Source of the DNA: Orobanche coerulescens
Taxonomy: Eukaryota; Streptophyta; Magnoliopsida; Lamiales; Orobanchaceae
Length of the DNA: 64,000 nt
Direction of reading: 5' to 3'
NCBI GenBank assembly: GCA_033398695.1
Contig: CM065805.1
Coordinates: 72,818,762-72,882,761, forward strand
The notes beneath the pieces were generated by a model, which searched no databases, had not been told where the DNA came from, and saw only the letters and a list, made by a program, of their open reading frames with translations. Made by a program: the position numbers and the translations under genes. The first letter of the stretch is position 1; the number at the start of each line of letters is the position of its first letter. This document shows positions 33,237-44,725 of this stretch, in pieces.

Positions 33237-34693
33237 CGGCCCAACAGATCACTGCTCACAGTAAGAGCACATTACAAAACGTAACAAACAATGGTGCACA
33301 CTCACCGCATCAAATATCAACACACACATGCAATAATGCAACATGATGATTATCATAATCTAACAATATTAATTTACCTCAAGTTGGAGACGCTAACCTT
33401 TCCACGACCAACCGCCCTGAACGAATACATGGTTTATCCGACAATCCAAAATGAAATACAGTCCATAACTAATACCAAACCACCATCCCGAGTTCAATAT
33501 CGACACGATAAGTAACCTTGATATCCAATTTCTCATGCAATAGACCAAATTATAATTCACGTTCCCATTTCCACTAGACATCCTTAAAATCATATACATT
33601 ATGATTTATCTTAGTCCAAAAATACCATACATACCACCATTCCGACAATTCATATATTCCATAATACTATTGCTATATGAATCATAAATGGAATGAAAAC
33701 GAAATCATTAATAAACATTATGAACTGAGCAAGCATAACTTGCCTCGATACCAATTCGACGAAGCCTCTATCAATCCCGCCGTCTCCGTCTACAAGCTCT
33801 GCAGCCCCAGCTCGTCCGCAGCACAACGGTTAACTTCAACGATCAGTAAATGCAACCTAATGCAATAATCAATTAACGATACGTTCAATAACATTCAACG
33901 ACCGAAATGACCAACTAATCAAACTCGATGGTTCAACGATATCTCGATCATACGAAACCAGCCCATATCAACTCTTAACAATACGAACACAAGACGAAAT
34001 TCGGTGTTCAATAATCCCAACAATGTTTTCAACATATAGTTCATATAACCGCAAGAATCGTAACAACAAAACCATAATCATCTTCATACGAATCCTTCTT
34101 CAACGATAACATCAAAATCCGAATTCAAGGAGAGGATTATCAAACATACCTCTAGAAGATGAAATACACAAGTAATCACTTGTTTTGAATAGCACGGTGC
34201 GAATAAATCGACAAAAGGGAAGGGTACCGATTCAACTTCCTTCAAAAGTTCATTCCTAAATCACAATAATATCAATTCAATCACCATTCATACGAAAATG
34301 TATAGAATTTCCCAAGTTCTACTCATTGAGGCATTTCATCGAACACTTTGAAGGCATAGTCCAATTCAATCAATTATTCAGAGAAATACTCGAATTTGTT
34401 CCACAAAACTTCAAGAGTATTGAATGATTACGAGTATACAATCAAGTTCTATCAATAATATGATTCAAAACGAAGCAAATCGGCCAAAACACCAAGAAAT
34501 CTCAAGAACATCGAAAAACCAAAAGTTCATGTGTTCTTACCTTCGATCCGAGTGGAGGATGATGTTAATCCATGATTTCAACTTCCAAAACATGTTGTTA
34601 TAAGTTGATTCTACCCAAAACCATCATATTTGCTGAAGAAATCGCGGAAGGAACGAAGAAAAACGAAGAAATGAGCAGATGACTCGGTCCAGG

Positions 34694-34704
34694 CCTTATA
34701 TAGG
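34694..34704 (-). promoter_or_regulatory. TATA box of E 3' LTR
   Basis: CCTATATAAGG on the minus strand, immediately downstream of the palindrome array. Confidence 0.6.
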
Positions 34705-34722
34705 CCGAGACCTGCCGGCCAG

Positions 34723-35242
34723 TTACGTACGTAACCGGCGGGTCCTTACGTACGTAGCCGGCCGTGGCCTACCTCCTTTATCGATTCGTTCGGCAACCTT
34801 ACGTGCGTGGCGGCTCCTTACATACGTAATCGGCCATTACGGCCGTAACCGGCCACTGCCTACGTACGTAATCGGCCAGTCCTAGCCCCCAGCGAGTTAC
34901 TGCCGACCATGCTCGGCCATCCCAACGGCCATGCTCGGCCATCCAGGTCATCTCGGCCACGACTCGGCCAGCCGCCCCATAACGTACGTAACACTTAATC
35001 CATTACGTACGTAATACGTACGTTGACTTGCTACAGTATTATACTCTTATTACGTACGTAATACACCCTGTATAACGTACGTAACTCCATCCGTTGACTC
35101 ACCTGTCCACATCCGCGCCGAAAGCTGCCGACACCGGGCCCAACTGTCCGATTCCTATTGTTACGTACGTAATACCTTACTCATAATGTACGTAACACGT
35201 ACCACTTAGCGTACGTTATCTCAAAGTCTTAACGTACGTTAA
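34723..35242 (-). promoter_or_regulatory. Palindrome array TTACGTACGTAA in E 3' LTR
   Basis: About 14 copies of TTACGTACGTAA or close variants (TTACGGCCGTAA, TTAACGTACGTTAA, TACGTACGTAA) lie in 520 bp just upstream, in element sense, of the TATA box. The cores contain TACGTA, the A-box type site of plant bZIP factors; binding is not shown. Confidence 0.72.
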
Positions 35243-35609
35243 CAAACCCATACTTAGCCATTTCCGCCCATGTCTGTCGTCTCAATAAACCGAACACATA
35301 CACGCGACATACCGAATACATATACTCGTTCCGATAACATTTCCATACGATACATCTGATGCACGATATCCTCAATTACAACTGTCGACCAAGTACGGCA
35401 ATCATACAAATACTCATACGGTATATCCGACATCGAAAAACACACCAAGCATGTAATATCCTAGAATTAAAAATAACCTCGATAGATATACTGGCACGAC
35501 TGTCACAGTTCCTAAAATTATTTGTCCGTACTGTATCGGTCCCACTCTGTACAGTACAACTCAGATAAAATAATGCGAAAAATTCATAGTGAAATTCTAG
35601 GATATTACA

Positions 35610-35988
35610 TATACACCCACTTCAATAAGTTTCGCCCTCGAAACTCAACACCCGTCATAATCAGTATCTCAATCCCGAAATATCTCAAAATCACGACACC
35701 ATACTCAATAATCATCATCAAAACTGAAATACTGAAAGAACATACTTACAGGTCCGTGAAGTCGATGATCTTCCGTGATACCAGCATACGACTCCCATAC
35801 AAAGTCTCAACACACCGGCATCGCAAATACAATAATTTGAAAATATTTCAAAAATTTTGAAACCTCCAAAATTGGTTTGACTCAAAAGCCAGAAAATCAT
35901 TTTCAAAAGTCACGCTACTACCGCACCGGTAGAGCCACATAACACACATGCCCGGGTTTTACGAAACCCAAGCTCCGATACCATTTTC
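35610..35988 (-). other. Internal region of element E: purine tract, hairpin and primer site only
   Basis: 35610-35627 is the complement of a purine-rich tract (AAGTGGGTGTATA). 35628-35646 holds the inverted repeat AGTTTCG...CGAAACT. 35972-35983 is the complement of TGGTATCGGAGC, the primer site next to the 5' LTR. The remaining 300 bases have no open frame with recognisable domains. Confidence 0.85.
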
Positions 35989-36317
35989 TGTAACACCCCC
36001 AAAACCGACCAGGAATATTACAGCGCCGTGGGCCCCATATTGGAACCCACAAGGCTAAAATCATTTTCACAAACGTTTAAAAATGCCAGAAGGCCCTTTG
36101 AAAGTACACACACACACGCAGCGGATAAAAATGCAGTTCAAAGAATACCGAAAGCCATTTTAAATATACACACGCAGCGGATAAAAACACAATTAATTAC
36201 ATTTGCAGCCGAATTAGAAAACCAGAAAAGAATACACAATCCCAACAATCACGCCATAGCCAGTATCACCGGAAAGCTCATCCCTTCACGACCGCTACTA
36301 GCTCGAACTCCGAGTAC

Positions 36318-39051
36318 CTAAAAATAAAGCCCACGACGGGGTCAGCCATAATACTCAACAATGATAACGATCACATCACAAAAACAATACATATCAATGT
36401 GTTTACAAGGTAAGAATAATTCCAATGTAATCTCACCGAAGTAACCTTACGAACCTGTCACAACCATAACAATCAATTCTTACCATATCCCACGCCTCAT
36501 GTCCTTAAGTAATGAACGAATTCAAATGTAATCACCTGTACTGTATCCGAAACACTACCAGAATTCCAAACATAAACATATCTCGAGTATAGAATAATCT
36601 AGCCAAGTTCAATTCTGCTGGCTGGGTCGCACAATTGGATCCCAATCCTGATAAAACAAATATCACATGGCACACCAGTAATCCAACTGTTCCAAGACAA
36701 TAGCAAGTCCCGAATATCAATGCAAAGCATGAATGTTGACACAATCAATAATGATAAACAATTAATGCATCACAACGAAAATATCAATGACATGATATTT
36801 CCACACAAGATCGACAAAGGATCAACCTCGAACGAGAATACCATGATGTGGTAACTCCAACAAGATCAATGAAGAATCAATAACTGAGAATACCGACAAT
36901 ACGGCAAATCCCAACAAGATCAATAAAAGTTCAACGACCGAGAATACCGACGACATGGTAAGGAACAACAAAGAATCAATAACCGAGAATACCGATAACA
37001 CGGTAAGGATTAATGAAGAATCAATAGCAAGATCAAAAGAGTCGACAACCAGAAATACCAACGGTACGATAAACTCCAATAAGATCAATAAAGGGTCAAC
37101 AACTGAGAATACGGCGACATTAAACTCTAGCAAGATCAATAAGGACCAACAACCGGGAATACCAACGATACGGTAAATTCCAACAGAGCAATGAGGAATC
37201 GACAACCGAGAATACCGACGACACGGTAAACTCCAATAACATCAATCAAGGACTAATAACCAAGAATACCAACGGTGAGACAACTCCCAAACGGAATCAA
37301 TAAGGATCAATAACGAACAAGATTACCAATGACAGGGGAAACTCCAAACAAGATTAATAAAGGATCGGTAACAAACAAGTTAACCATCGATAAGGTAACT
37401 CCAAACGAGATCATAAAAGGATCAACGGGGACAGATACACGAGAGAATAAAATCGTCAACTATATAGAAATCATATATATGGGATTTCAAAGACAACCCG
37501 AATATCGAACAGATCCAATTATACATGGAGTGTGAACGACCAAGCAATAAGACTCAAGATGGACGTCACGATAAGCTCGATACGGATATGTGTCCGTGTA
37601 CAAGCCAACCACGGTATTGATCAGATACTCATCTGGTCTCGTACCTAGCCTCACGAAGTACGTCTCGTGTGCACGGTTCAATATGAGGTCGAAACCAACA
37701 CATGCTACACGTGCCCGTCCCGAAAATCCTACACATGAACGATCGAGCGTATCGACTCGGATATGCCACGATACAACATGACAACAAATCTCAAAGAATC
37801 GCATATCCATCGAGGATCAGAAGACTTCCCAAAAGAGCAACAGTAACTCGATCATGAAAGACCGACACGACCACAATGTCGTATTTTCATCAGACAACAG
37901 TCCACGTTATGCTCAACAATGCATATAATATTAACACATAAACCCCAAGGCAGCAGCCAAGGGTCACGGAAGCATCTCACAGGAATACCCCGGAACATAG
38001 GTGCCATATAGGTCTTATCCCCTAACACAGTTCATGCAATTACAAAATACCCCAAGGTCGCAACCAAGAGTCACGATAGTATCCACACAGGAATACCCCG
38101 GAACATAGGTGCCACATAGGTCTTATCCCCTAACACATCGGCCCAATAGATCACTGCTCATAGTAAGAGCACATTACAAAACGTAACAAATAATGGTGCA
38201 CACTCACCGCATGAAATATCAACACACACATGCAATAATGCAACATGATGATTATCATAATCTAACAATATTAATTTACCTCAAGTTGGAGACGCTAACC
38301 TTTCCACGACCAACCGCCCTGAACGAATACATGGTTTATCCGACAATCCAAAATGAAATACAGTCCATAACTAATACCAAACCACCATCCCGAGTTCAAT
38401 ATCGACACGATAAGTAACCTTGATATCCAACTTCTCATGCAATAGACCAAATTATAATTCACGTTCCCATTTCCACTAGACATCCTTAAAATCATATACA
38501 TTATGATTTATCTTAGTCTAAAAATACCATACATACCACCATTCCGACAATTCATATATTCCATAATACCATTGCTATATGAATCATAAATGAAATGAAA
38601 ACGAAATCATTTATTAACATTATGAACTGAGCAAGCATAACTTGCCTCGATACCAATTCGACGAAGCCTCTATCAATCCCACCATCTCCGTCTACAAGCT
38701 CCGCAGCCCCAGCTCGTCCGCAGCACAACGGTTAACTTCAACGATCAGTAAATGCAACCTAATGCAATAATCAATTAACGATACGTTCAATAATAATCAA
38801 CCACCGAAATGACAAACTAATCAAACTCTATGGTTCAACGCTATCTCGATCATACGAAACCAACCCATATCAACTCTTAACAATACGAACACAAGCCGAA
38901 ATTCGGTGTTCAATAATCCCAACAATGTTTTCAACATATAGTTCATATAACCGCAAGAATCGTAACAACAAAACCATAATCATCTTCATACGAATCCTTC
39001 TTCAACGATAACATCAAAATCCGAATTCAAGGAGAGGATTATCAAACATAC
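36318..39051 (-). other. Candidate leader intron inside E 5' LTR
   Basis: Donor CTAGAG|GTATG (intron starts 39051) and acceptor TTTTTAG (ends 36318) on the minus strand, matching those in the other LTR. Confidence 0.38.
36851..37420. repeat. Degenerate tandem repeat in E 5' LTR
   Basis: The counterpart of 31941-32512, with the same unit and almost the same order. Confidence 0.75.
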
Positions 39052-39593
39052 CTCTAGAAGATGAAATACACAAGTAATCACTTGTTTTGAATAGCACGGT
39101 GCGAAGAAATCGACAAAAGGGAAGGGTACCGATTCAACTTCCTTCAAAAGTTCATTCCTAAATCACAATAATATCAATTCAATCACCATTCATACGAAAA
39201 TGTATAGAATTTCCCAAGTTCTACTCATTGAGGCATTTCATCGAACACTTTGAAGGCATAGTCCAATTCAATCGATTATTCAGAGAAATACTCGAATTTG
39301 TTCCACAAAACTTCAAGAGTATTGAATGATTACGAGTATACAATCAAGTTCTATCAATAATCTGAATCAAAACGAAGCAAATCGGCCAAAACACCAAGAA
39401 ATCTCAAGAACATCCAAAACCAAAAGTTCATGTGTTCTTACCTTCGATCCGGTGGAGGATGATGTTAATCCATGATTCCAACTTCCAAAACATGTTGTTA
39501 TAAGTTGATTCTACCCAAAACCATCATATTTCTTTGAAGAAATCGCGGAAGGCGAAGAAAAATGAAGAAATGAGCGAGATGACTCGGTCGGGC

Positions 39594-39603
39594 CTTATAT
39601 AGG
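39594..39603 (-). promoter_or_regulatory. TATA box of E 5' LTR
   Basis: CTATATAAGG on the minus strand. This copy would drive transcription of E. Confidence 0.6.
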
Positions 39604-39618
39604 CGAGACTGCCGGCGA

Positions 39619-40152
39619 TTACGTGCGTAACCGGCGGGTCCTTACGCACGTCGGCCGTGGCCTACCTCCTTTATCGATTCGTTCAGCAACCTTACGTACG
39701 TAACCGGCAGCTCTCTTACGTACGTAATCGGCCATTACGGCCGTAACCGGCCACTGCCTACGTACGTAATCGGCCAGTCCTAGCCCCAGCGAGTCACTGC
39801 CGACCATGCTCAGCCATCCCAACGAGTCACGGTCGGCCATGCTCGGCCATCCAGATCATCTCGGCCACGACTCGGCCAGCCGCCCCGTAACGTACATAAC
39901 ACTTAATCCGTTGCGTACGTAATACGTACATTGACTTGCTATAGTATTATACTGGTATTACGTACGTAATACACCCTATATAACGTACGTAACCCCATCC
40001 GTTGACTCACCTGTCCACATCCGCGCCGAAAGTTGCCGACACCGGGCCCAACTGTCCCGACTCCTCTTGTTACGTACGTAATACCTTACTCATAACGTAC
40101 GTAACACGTACCACTTAGCGTACGTTATCTCAAAGTGTTAACGTACGTTAAC
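39619..40152 (-). promoter_or_regulatory. Palindrome array in E 5' LTR
   Basis: The same TTACGTACGTAA-type array as at 34723-35242, with some sites altered (for example ATTACGTGCGTAA near 39619). Confidence 0.72.
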
Positions 40153-40470
40153 AAATCCATACACGCGACATACCGAATACATATACGCGTTCCGATAACA
40201 TTTCTATATGATACATCTGATGCACGATATCCTCAATTACAACTGTCGACCAAGTACGGTAATCATACAAATACTCATACGGTATATACGACATCGAAAA
40301 ACACACCAAGCATGTAATATCCTAGAATTAAAAATAACCTCAATAGATATACTGGCACGATTGTCACAGTTCCTAAAATTATTTGTCCATACTGTATCGG
40401 TCCCACTCTGTACAGTACAACTCAGATAAAATAATGCGAAAAATTCATAGTGAAATTCTAGGATAATACA

Positions 40471-40857
40471 TAGGTCGAGGCAAAGGCAAGGCACGGGAAG
40501 AGCATGTTGATGGCGAAGGGTTCGAAGGATACTAGTTCGGGGGGCCCAAATCATTTGTTGTCCGGTTATGTTAAACCGTGTAATGTTACCATATTTCTGT
40601 TTCATTTAAATTACTATCTGGTTGTATTGGTATTTGGAAGTATATTCCATCTCCATATGGTTTATACTTATATTTTCGGATCCTGTGTATCATAAGGCCG
40701 TTGGCCATATTTTTAATAAACTCCTAATCGGAGTAATGACTATTTATTGTGGTTCGGTATCACAAGTAATACTTATTTAATCTGTTTTTAGATATCGCCT
40801 GGTGGGTCCCAGTATGGGTCCACGGCACTGTAATAGTCTCCTTTTTGGGGTGTTACA
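40471..40857 (+). repeat. Element D 3' LTR, right part
   Basis: It resumes at TAGGTCGAGGCAAAGG after E and ends GGGGTGTTACA. The first 40 bases are a block nearly identical in F (GGCACGGGAAGAGCATGTTG). GCAGT (40858-40862) is the presumed target duplication of D. Confidence 0.92.
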
Positions 40858-42307
40858 GCAGTGACATCTCTAACGAATATCACTTACGTACGAGTAATAC
40901 GAGTATGGTTATTTTTATCGGGATGTCCATTTATGGTGGAACTCGAATAACTTTCATAACGTACCCCGTTAGAGAGTATATTATTATTATTTTATGTTAG
41001 GTGCTTCTCAGAGTCCAGAGTTCGAGTCGAGAACTTAGGATGAGATTTATATCCTTCTCCTGAGAACCCTTTATTAGAGTTGTCCTATTATGTTGAGACG
41101 ATGTATTATACGTATACCTTCTTCGTAAGATGGCGACCATGAAGACAACGCTGCGGAACTCAACAAGGAGTTGGACACCGTGCGACCTTGTGAAGGCTTT
41201 CCGCGGCACGTATCGAGGCACCAGTGCCACCATGGGCCAGTGCGTGGCAGACCTAGAGGCGACCTAGTGCCTAGCTGCTCCTCCTGGTGTCTCAGACTAC
41301 GAGGGCATTCAACGCCTTATCGACCTCCTTCCGATCGAGTGGAGGGAGTGGGCTACTGCAGTTTCATGGTACTATATCTTTTTGCATGAGCCCACTTTAG
41401 TACCGTCCGGAGATTTCGTGGCCATTGCTATCCGCATATCATACACCTCCCCCTAGAGCTTGCGTGTATCGACCTTATACTAGGGGAGCTTTGCCGGAGA
41501 GGCTAGCTACACCTCTACCCAGCCAGGTGGTTCTTGTTGCACCGCCTCATACTCAGGATGGGTTAGACATGGAGGTAGGGACCTGAGCACCTCGCCGTAG
41601 GGACATGATCAGGACCGAGCCTTTTATTCTCAGGAGGACATCTCCGCCACTTCGACCCATGCCAGTCATCGATCCAGTCCACCCACGACCGATCGCAGAC
41701 GATGCTCATCTACTTCTCCCGAAGAAGCGCAGAGTCACTGATGACCCTGTTGCAGTCTCTCCAGTTTTAGACGAGGAGTCAGAACAAGATCCATAAGAAG
41801 ACCCGAAAGAGTTTCTGATGAGGATAGCTCGACCGCCAAGTCGAGGGTGACTTGAGATAGTTCTGGATGGTGTAAGCCATTTATTTTGTATTTTGTATGC
41901 TGAACATCACTTCTTTTGCTTATATGTGTCGTTCCGATGTCTAGGACTTTCTTATTTTATAAACGGCAATGCTATTTGTTAGAGCATCCCGAATTTTGGT
42001 ATATGTGTAGGCAGGTAGCCTAGATCAGCTTGTATAGCTTGATAGTCAGTAAGACCTTGTTGAAGGCAATTGTACTATTATGATGCATATGATATATTGA
42101 TATATATATTGACCCTTCATGGGCTTTTCTTCTCATGAGTATGATGTTGTTATTTCTGATCTCTTTCTCGACCTTGCCACAAGAGTTATCTATGAGTATG
42201 TGTTGATGAGTTATGATTATGCAGTCGCGAACTCTTTTCTATGATCAAGTATGACGATAATTATGAACCTATGACTAATGATGATTATGTATACCACAAA
42301 ATGCCAC
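40858..42307 (+). other. Element G leader, second part, with a decayed upstream reading frame
   Basis: Continues G after D. From about 41130 (ATGGCGACCATGAAG) to 41800 the sequence is GC-richer than its surroundings and Pro/Arg/Asp-rich in translation. An open stretch at 41605-41796 ends in DEESEQDP. Frames are broken and no family is recognised. Some plant gypsy elements carry an extra frame before gag; this may be such a relic. 41860-42300 is AT-rich with nothing seen. Confidence 0.4.
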
Positions 42308-42730
42308 CATGAAGGGAAAGAAGGAGAGGAGGGCATGAACGCGTCCCTAAACCACCTCCTCCTCCACCCCATCGCGCTATTGAAGAACTTTTTCTCAAGC
42401 AGAACCCCCTACTTTCAATGGGTCAGGAAACCCGAGTGATATTGAGCTTTGGGTTAGAGATATGGAACGAACTTTTAACTTCCTAAGTGTACCAACTAAG
42501 ATCGTCTTTCTTGTGTGCTCTTTCAACTCACTAGATCTGCAGACTTCTGGTGGGAAGCACGCAAGAAGATCCTGACGGCTGAGCAAATGGAAAACTACTC
42601 TTGGGAGGAATTCAAGGAAGCATTGTATGACAAGTATGTGTAATACCCGGTCGTAATTCAGTAATTATCATTCAGTATTTATCATTCAGTAATTTCACTC
42701 ATTAATGATCATTTGTCACTCATATTCAAT
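42308..42730 (+). pseudogene. Element G gag, N-terminal part (split by F)
   Basis: A Pro-rich lead-in is followed by FLKQNPLLSMG and, in adjoining frames, IELWVRDMERTFNFLSVP and FWWEARKKILTAEQM with SWEEFKEALYDKYV. This is the usual gag order of plant gypsy elements. At least one frameshift lies near 42530. F is inserted at GTATG (42634-42638). After F, 52712-52730 adds a few more gag codons (KYVPKTW) before a deletion joins RT. Of the listed span, only 42308-42638 is G; the rest is F's LTR. Confidence 0.6.
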
Positions 42731-42851
42731 CTTGGTATTCACCGTTCAGAGTAATTGTATCGTGCATCAATCGTCGTTCATCACTAATCTAATTGGAGCT
42801 CCGTGCCGTGTTTATCATCATTGTCATTTTCATTGTGGGCTGTGCGTGAGG

Positions 42852-43416
42852 AGTAGCGCACGCTACGTACTCTTTCTAGCACGCGCTAATTGAGTACAGG
42901 TAGCACACGCTACCACTCAGCATTAGCGCACGCTAATGTTACTGTTGCGATCCGTAAGGTACCGGACTGCAGTGAGTTATAAGTAGCGCACGCTACGAGT
43001 GGTAAGTAGCGCGCGCTAGTGGGTTGTAGTAGTGCACGCTAATAATTGCCGTAGCGCGCGCTAAGGACGGATCGAGTTGAGTCCGGTGGCTCTTTGGGTA
43101 TCTTTGATTAATTCATAGCGCACGCTATGAGTTGTTTTAGCGTCACGCAATCGATATTATAGCGCACGCTAAATATTGGTTGTAGCGCCGCGCTAGGAGT
43201 CGAATCGAGAAGGGCGACGGTTTCTGGATTCCAGTACTAGGCATCAAATTATTCGTTAGCGCACGCTAACCATGGGTAATAACGCACGCTAATGGTATGG
43301 TTGTAGCGCACGCTACAAAAGGTACGTAGCGCACGCTACCGTGTTCGGACAGTGGGTACTGGACTACCCAAAACACCCGTTAGCGCACGCTAAGAGCTGG
43401 GGCTAGCGCGCGCTAA
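42852..43416 (+). promoter_or_regulatory. Palindrome array GTAGCGCACGCTAC in F 5' LTR
   Basis: About 18 copies of (G/T/A)TAGCGYRCGCTA(C/A/T) in 565 bp, ending 12 bases before the TATA box. Outer bases vary in step (GTAG...CTAC, TTAG...CTAA, ATAG...CTAT), so each copy stays palindromic. The CGCG variant fits the CAMTA-type core VCGCGB; binding is inference. Confidence 0.78.
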
Positions 43417-43427
43417 ACTGGGATTGC

Positions 43428-43435
43428 TATAAATA
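43428..43435 (+). promoter_or_regulatory. TATA box of F 5' LTR
   Basis: GCTATAAATAGGAC, the start of a leader with no intervening ATG up to the splice-donor-like site at 43610. Confidence 0.68.
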
Positions 43436-43609
43436 GGACAGTTCAGCCCTTACTCCGTCATTTATCATTTCTCTTCGTTTCTTCGGCGGTTTCGGGCGAT
43501 TCCGGGCGATTTGGAGAGTGTTCTTCGAGTAGTAATCATCAATCATCATCTTCAAGCTTATCTTTTGGATTAATCATCATTTCAACATCCTCATCACATC
43601 AAATCTAAG

Positions 43610-44725
43610 GTAATAATCTCTTGGATCTAGAATTTCGGATTTTTGGGTTTTTCCTTCCGATTTCTTCGTGTAAGCTTGGATTATCATTGGAATATGTTAG
43701 ATATGGATTATCTACCTTGGACAAATATATTCCTACGGATTTAATGGCTATTTTCAGAATTATTTCAAGAACCCTTGGAGTTGACTTCGGTTAATTGGGG
43801 ATTTTCCGATTGATGTTGTTGTAATCTTGAATTGTGGATTCCTATTGGATTATTGATATCATTGAAGTGTTTTGATAGTTCGAAATACTCATTTTGGTGT
43901 TAGTTTCGATGTATTCGGGATTGGATATTTTCGTAGTGGTGTGGTTGGTTACGTATTCGTTAGAATGCCCATATGAGTTTGATTATCGTTGTATCGACCT
44001 TTGGATTAGTCGTGTTTTGTTGCTCGATACGTGTATTAAACAGTTGTTGGTAATTATTGTTATTCAAGGTTGTTCGAGCGACCGGTATCTCGATTAGGAC
44101 GTTGTTCGTGGAAGGACATTGTCATCGGTATTGTGTAAGTTGATTCTTACTCGGTTAAAAGGATATTCATTCCTTTTGTTGTTGATCATTCATAATCATA
44201 ACTCATTCATCATTGCATTAATCATATTGAGACTTATAATTGTCGAATAATCACTTCATTAGCGAGGAACGGCGGTTCCAATCATTTCATTGAAACTATC
44301 AATCACTTCATTATCACTTTCATATCGGTGAGTCATTCTTGACTTTGTCAGATTATTATTATTCATTGATATTCATTATGGTCATTCTCGTTCATATGAC
44401 CTTCTGGGTTCATATTGCGTGGCCGGGTGCGGATGTGTAGAATTTTTAGTCGGGCACATGATGGCCATGTATTGGGAGTGATACATTGGACTGTGCACAC
44501 GGTAACGATTACCTCCGTGAGACTAATTAGGTACAAGGACGGGTGTGTCCGGTCATCCGTCTTGTACACTTGCAGAGAACACTACGGGCGTACTATGATA
44601 CTCCTCTTCAGCGTAATTCATAACTAAGGATATTTCATAACTTCAGATATATCATGATTGTGTAATTTCAACCCTTGAGGATTGTTGTTACGTATGGCGG
44701 CCCCATTGGGGGATTTTGTTTTCAG
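43610..44725 (+). other. Candidate leader intron inside F 5' LTR
   Basis: Donor CTAAG|GTAATAATC (43609/43610) and acceptor TTTTGTTTTCAG|GTCACGG (44725/44726), 1116 bases, T-rich at both ends. The bases after the acceptor match those after D's acceptor (GTCNNGGCAA), although the intron bodies do not. Confidence 0.45.

Larger units (their letters stand above)
31407..34149 (-). other. Candidate leader intron inside E 3' LTR
   Basis: The minus strand shows donor CTAGAG|GTATGTTTG (intron starts at 34149) and acceptor TTTATTTTTAG (ends at 31407), about 2.7 kb. Positions relative to the TATA box and LTR end mirror D, C and F although the sequence differs. Confidence 0.38.
31078..35609 (-). repeat. 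Element E 3' LTR (4532 bp)
   Basis: On plus it runs TGTAACACCCCCAAAACCG to TAGGATATTACA. It contains a degenerate tandem repeat (31941-32512), a duplicated segment of about 110 bp (33041-33236), a candidate intron (31407-34149), a TATA box (34694-34704) and the palindrome array (34723-35242). No protein domain in any frame. Confidence 0.92.
31078..40470 (-). mobile_element. Element E: LARD-like non-coding element with giant LTRs
   Basis: 9.4 kb, flanked by TAGGT at 31073-31077 and 40471-40475. It has two LTRs of 4532 and 4482 bp around only 379 bp of internal DNA. The interior holds a primer site (TGGTATCGGAGC on the minus strand), the hairpin AGTTTCGAGGGCGAAACT and a purine tract, but no gag or pol. 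LTR tips TGTAATATCCTAG and GGGGGTGTTACA match those of D, C and F. By structure it fits large retrotransposon derivatives (LARDs) that depend on enzymes from other elements, here plausibly the Tekay/Del-like families. The two LTRs differ by scattered substitutions and small indels. Confidence 0.9.
35989..40470 (-). repeat. Element E 5' LTR (4482 bp)
   Basis: On plus it runs TGTAACACCCCCAAAACCG to TAGGATAATACA. It matches 31078-35609 throughout with scattered differences, many of them one- or two-base indels near CAG, CTG and CCGG sites. It carries the tandem repeat (36851-37420), candidate intron (36318-39051), TATA box (39594-39603) and palindrome array (39619-40152). Confidence 0.92.
3610..40857 (+). 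mobile_element. Element D: degenerate Tekay/Del-like Ty3/gypsy retrotransposon carrying three nested insertions
   Basis: Two related LTRs of about 2.86 kb bound D, both starting TGTAATATYCGACTG and ending GGTGYTACA. A primer site follows the 5' LTR and a run of G precedes the 3' LTR. The flanks GCAAT and GCAGT look like a target duplication with one mutation. B splits the 5' LTR, C splits the leader and E splits the 3' LTR. Without them D is about 10.9 kb, the same size as C, which belongs to the same family. The polyprotein order is gag, protease, RT, RNase H, integrase, chromodomain. It has six in-frame stops and at least one frameshift, and its two LTRs differ far more than C's two, so it is older. 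Confidence 0.88.

Noticed and set aside
34723..35242. Possible CRISPR-like or satellite array from regularly spaced palindromes
   Set aside because: Spacing is irregular, the units are 12-14 base palindromes in an LTR promoter, and the organism is a plant.
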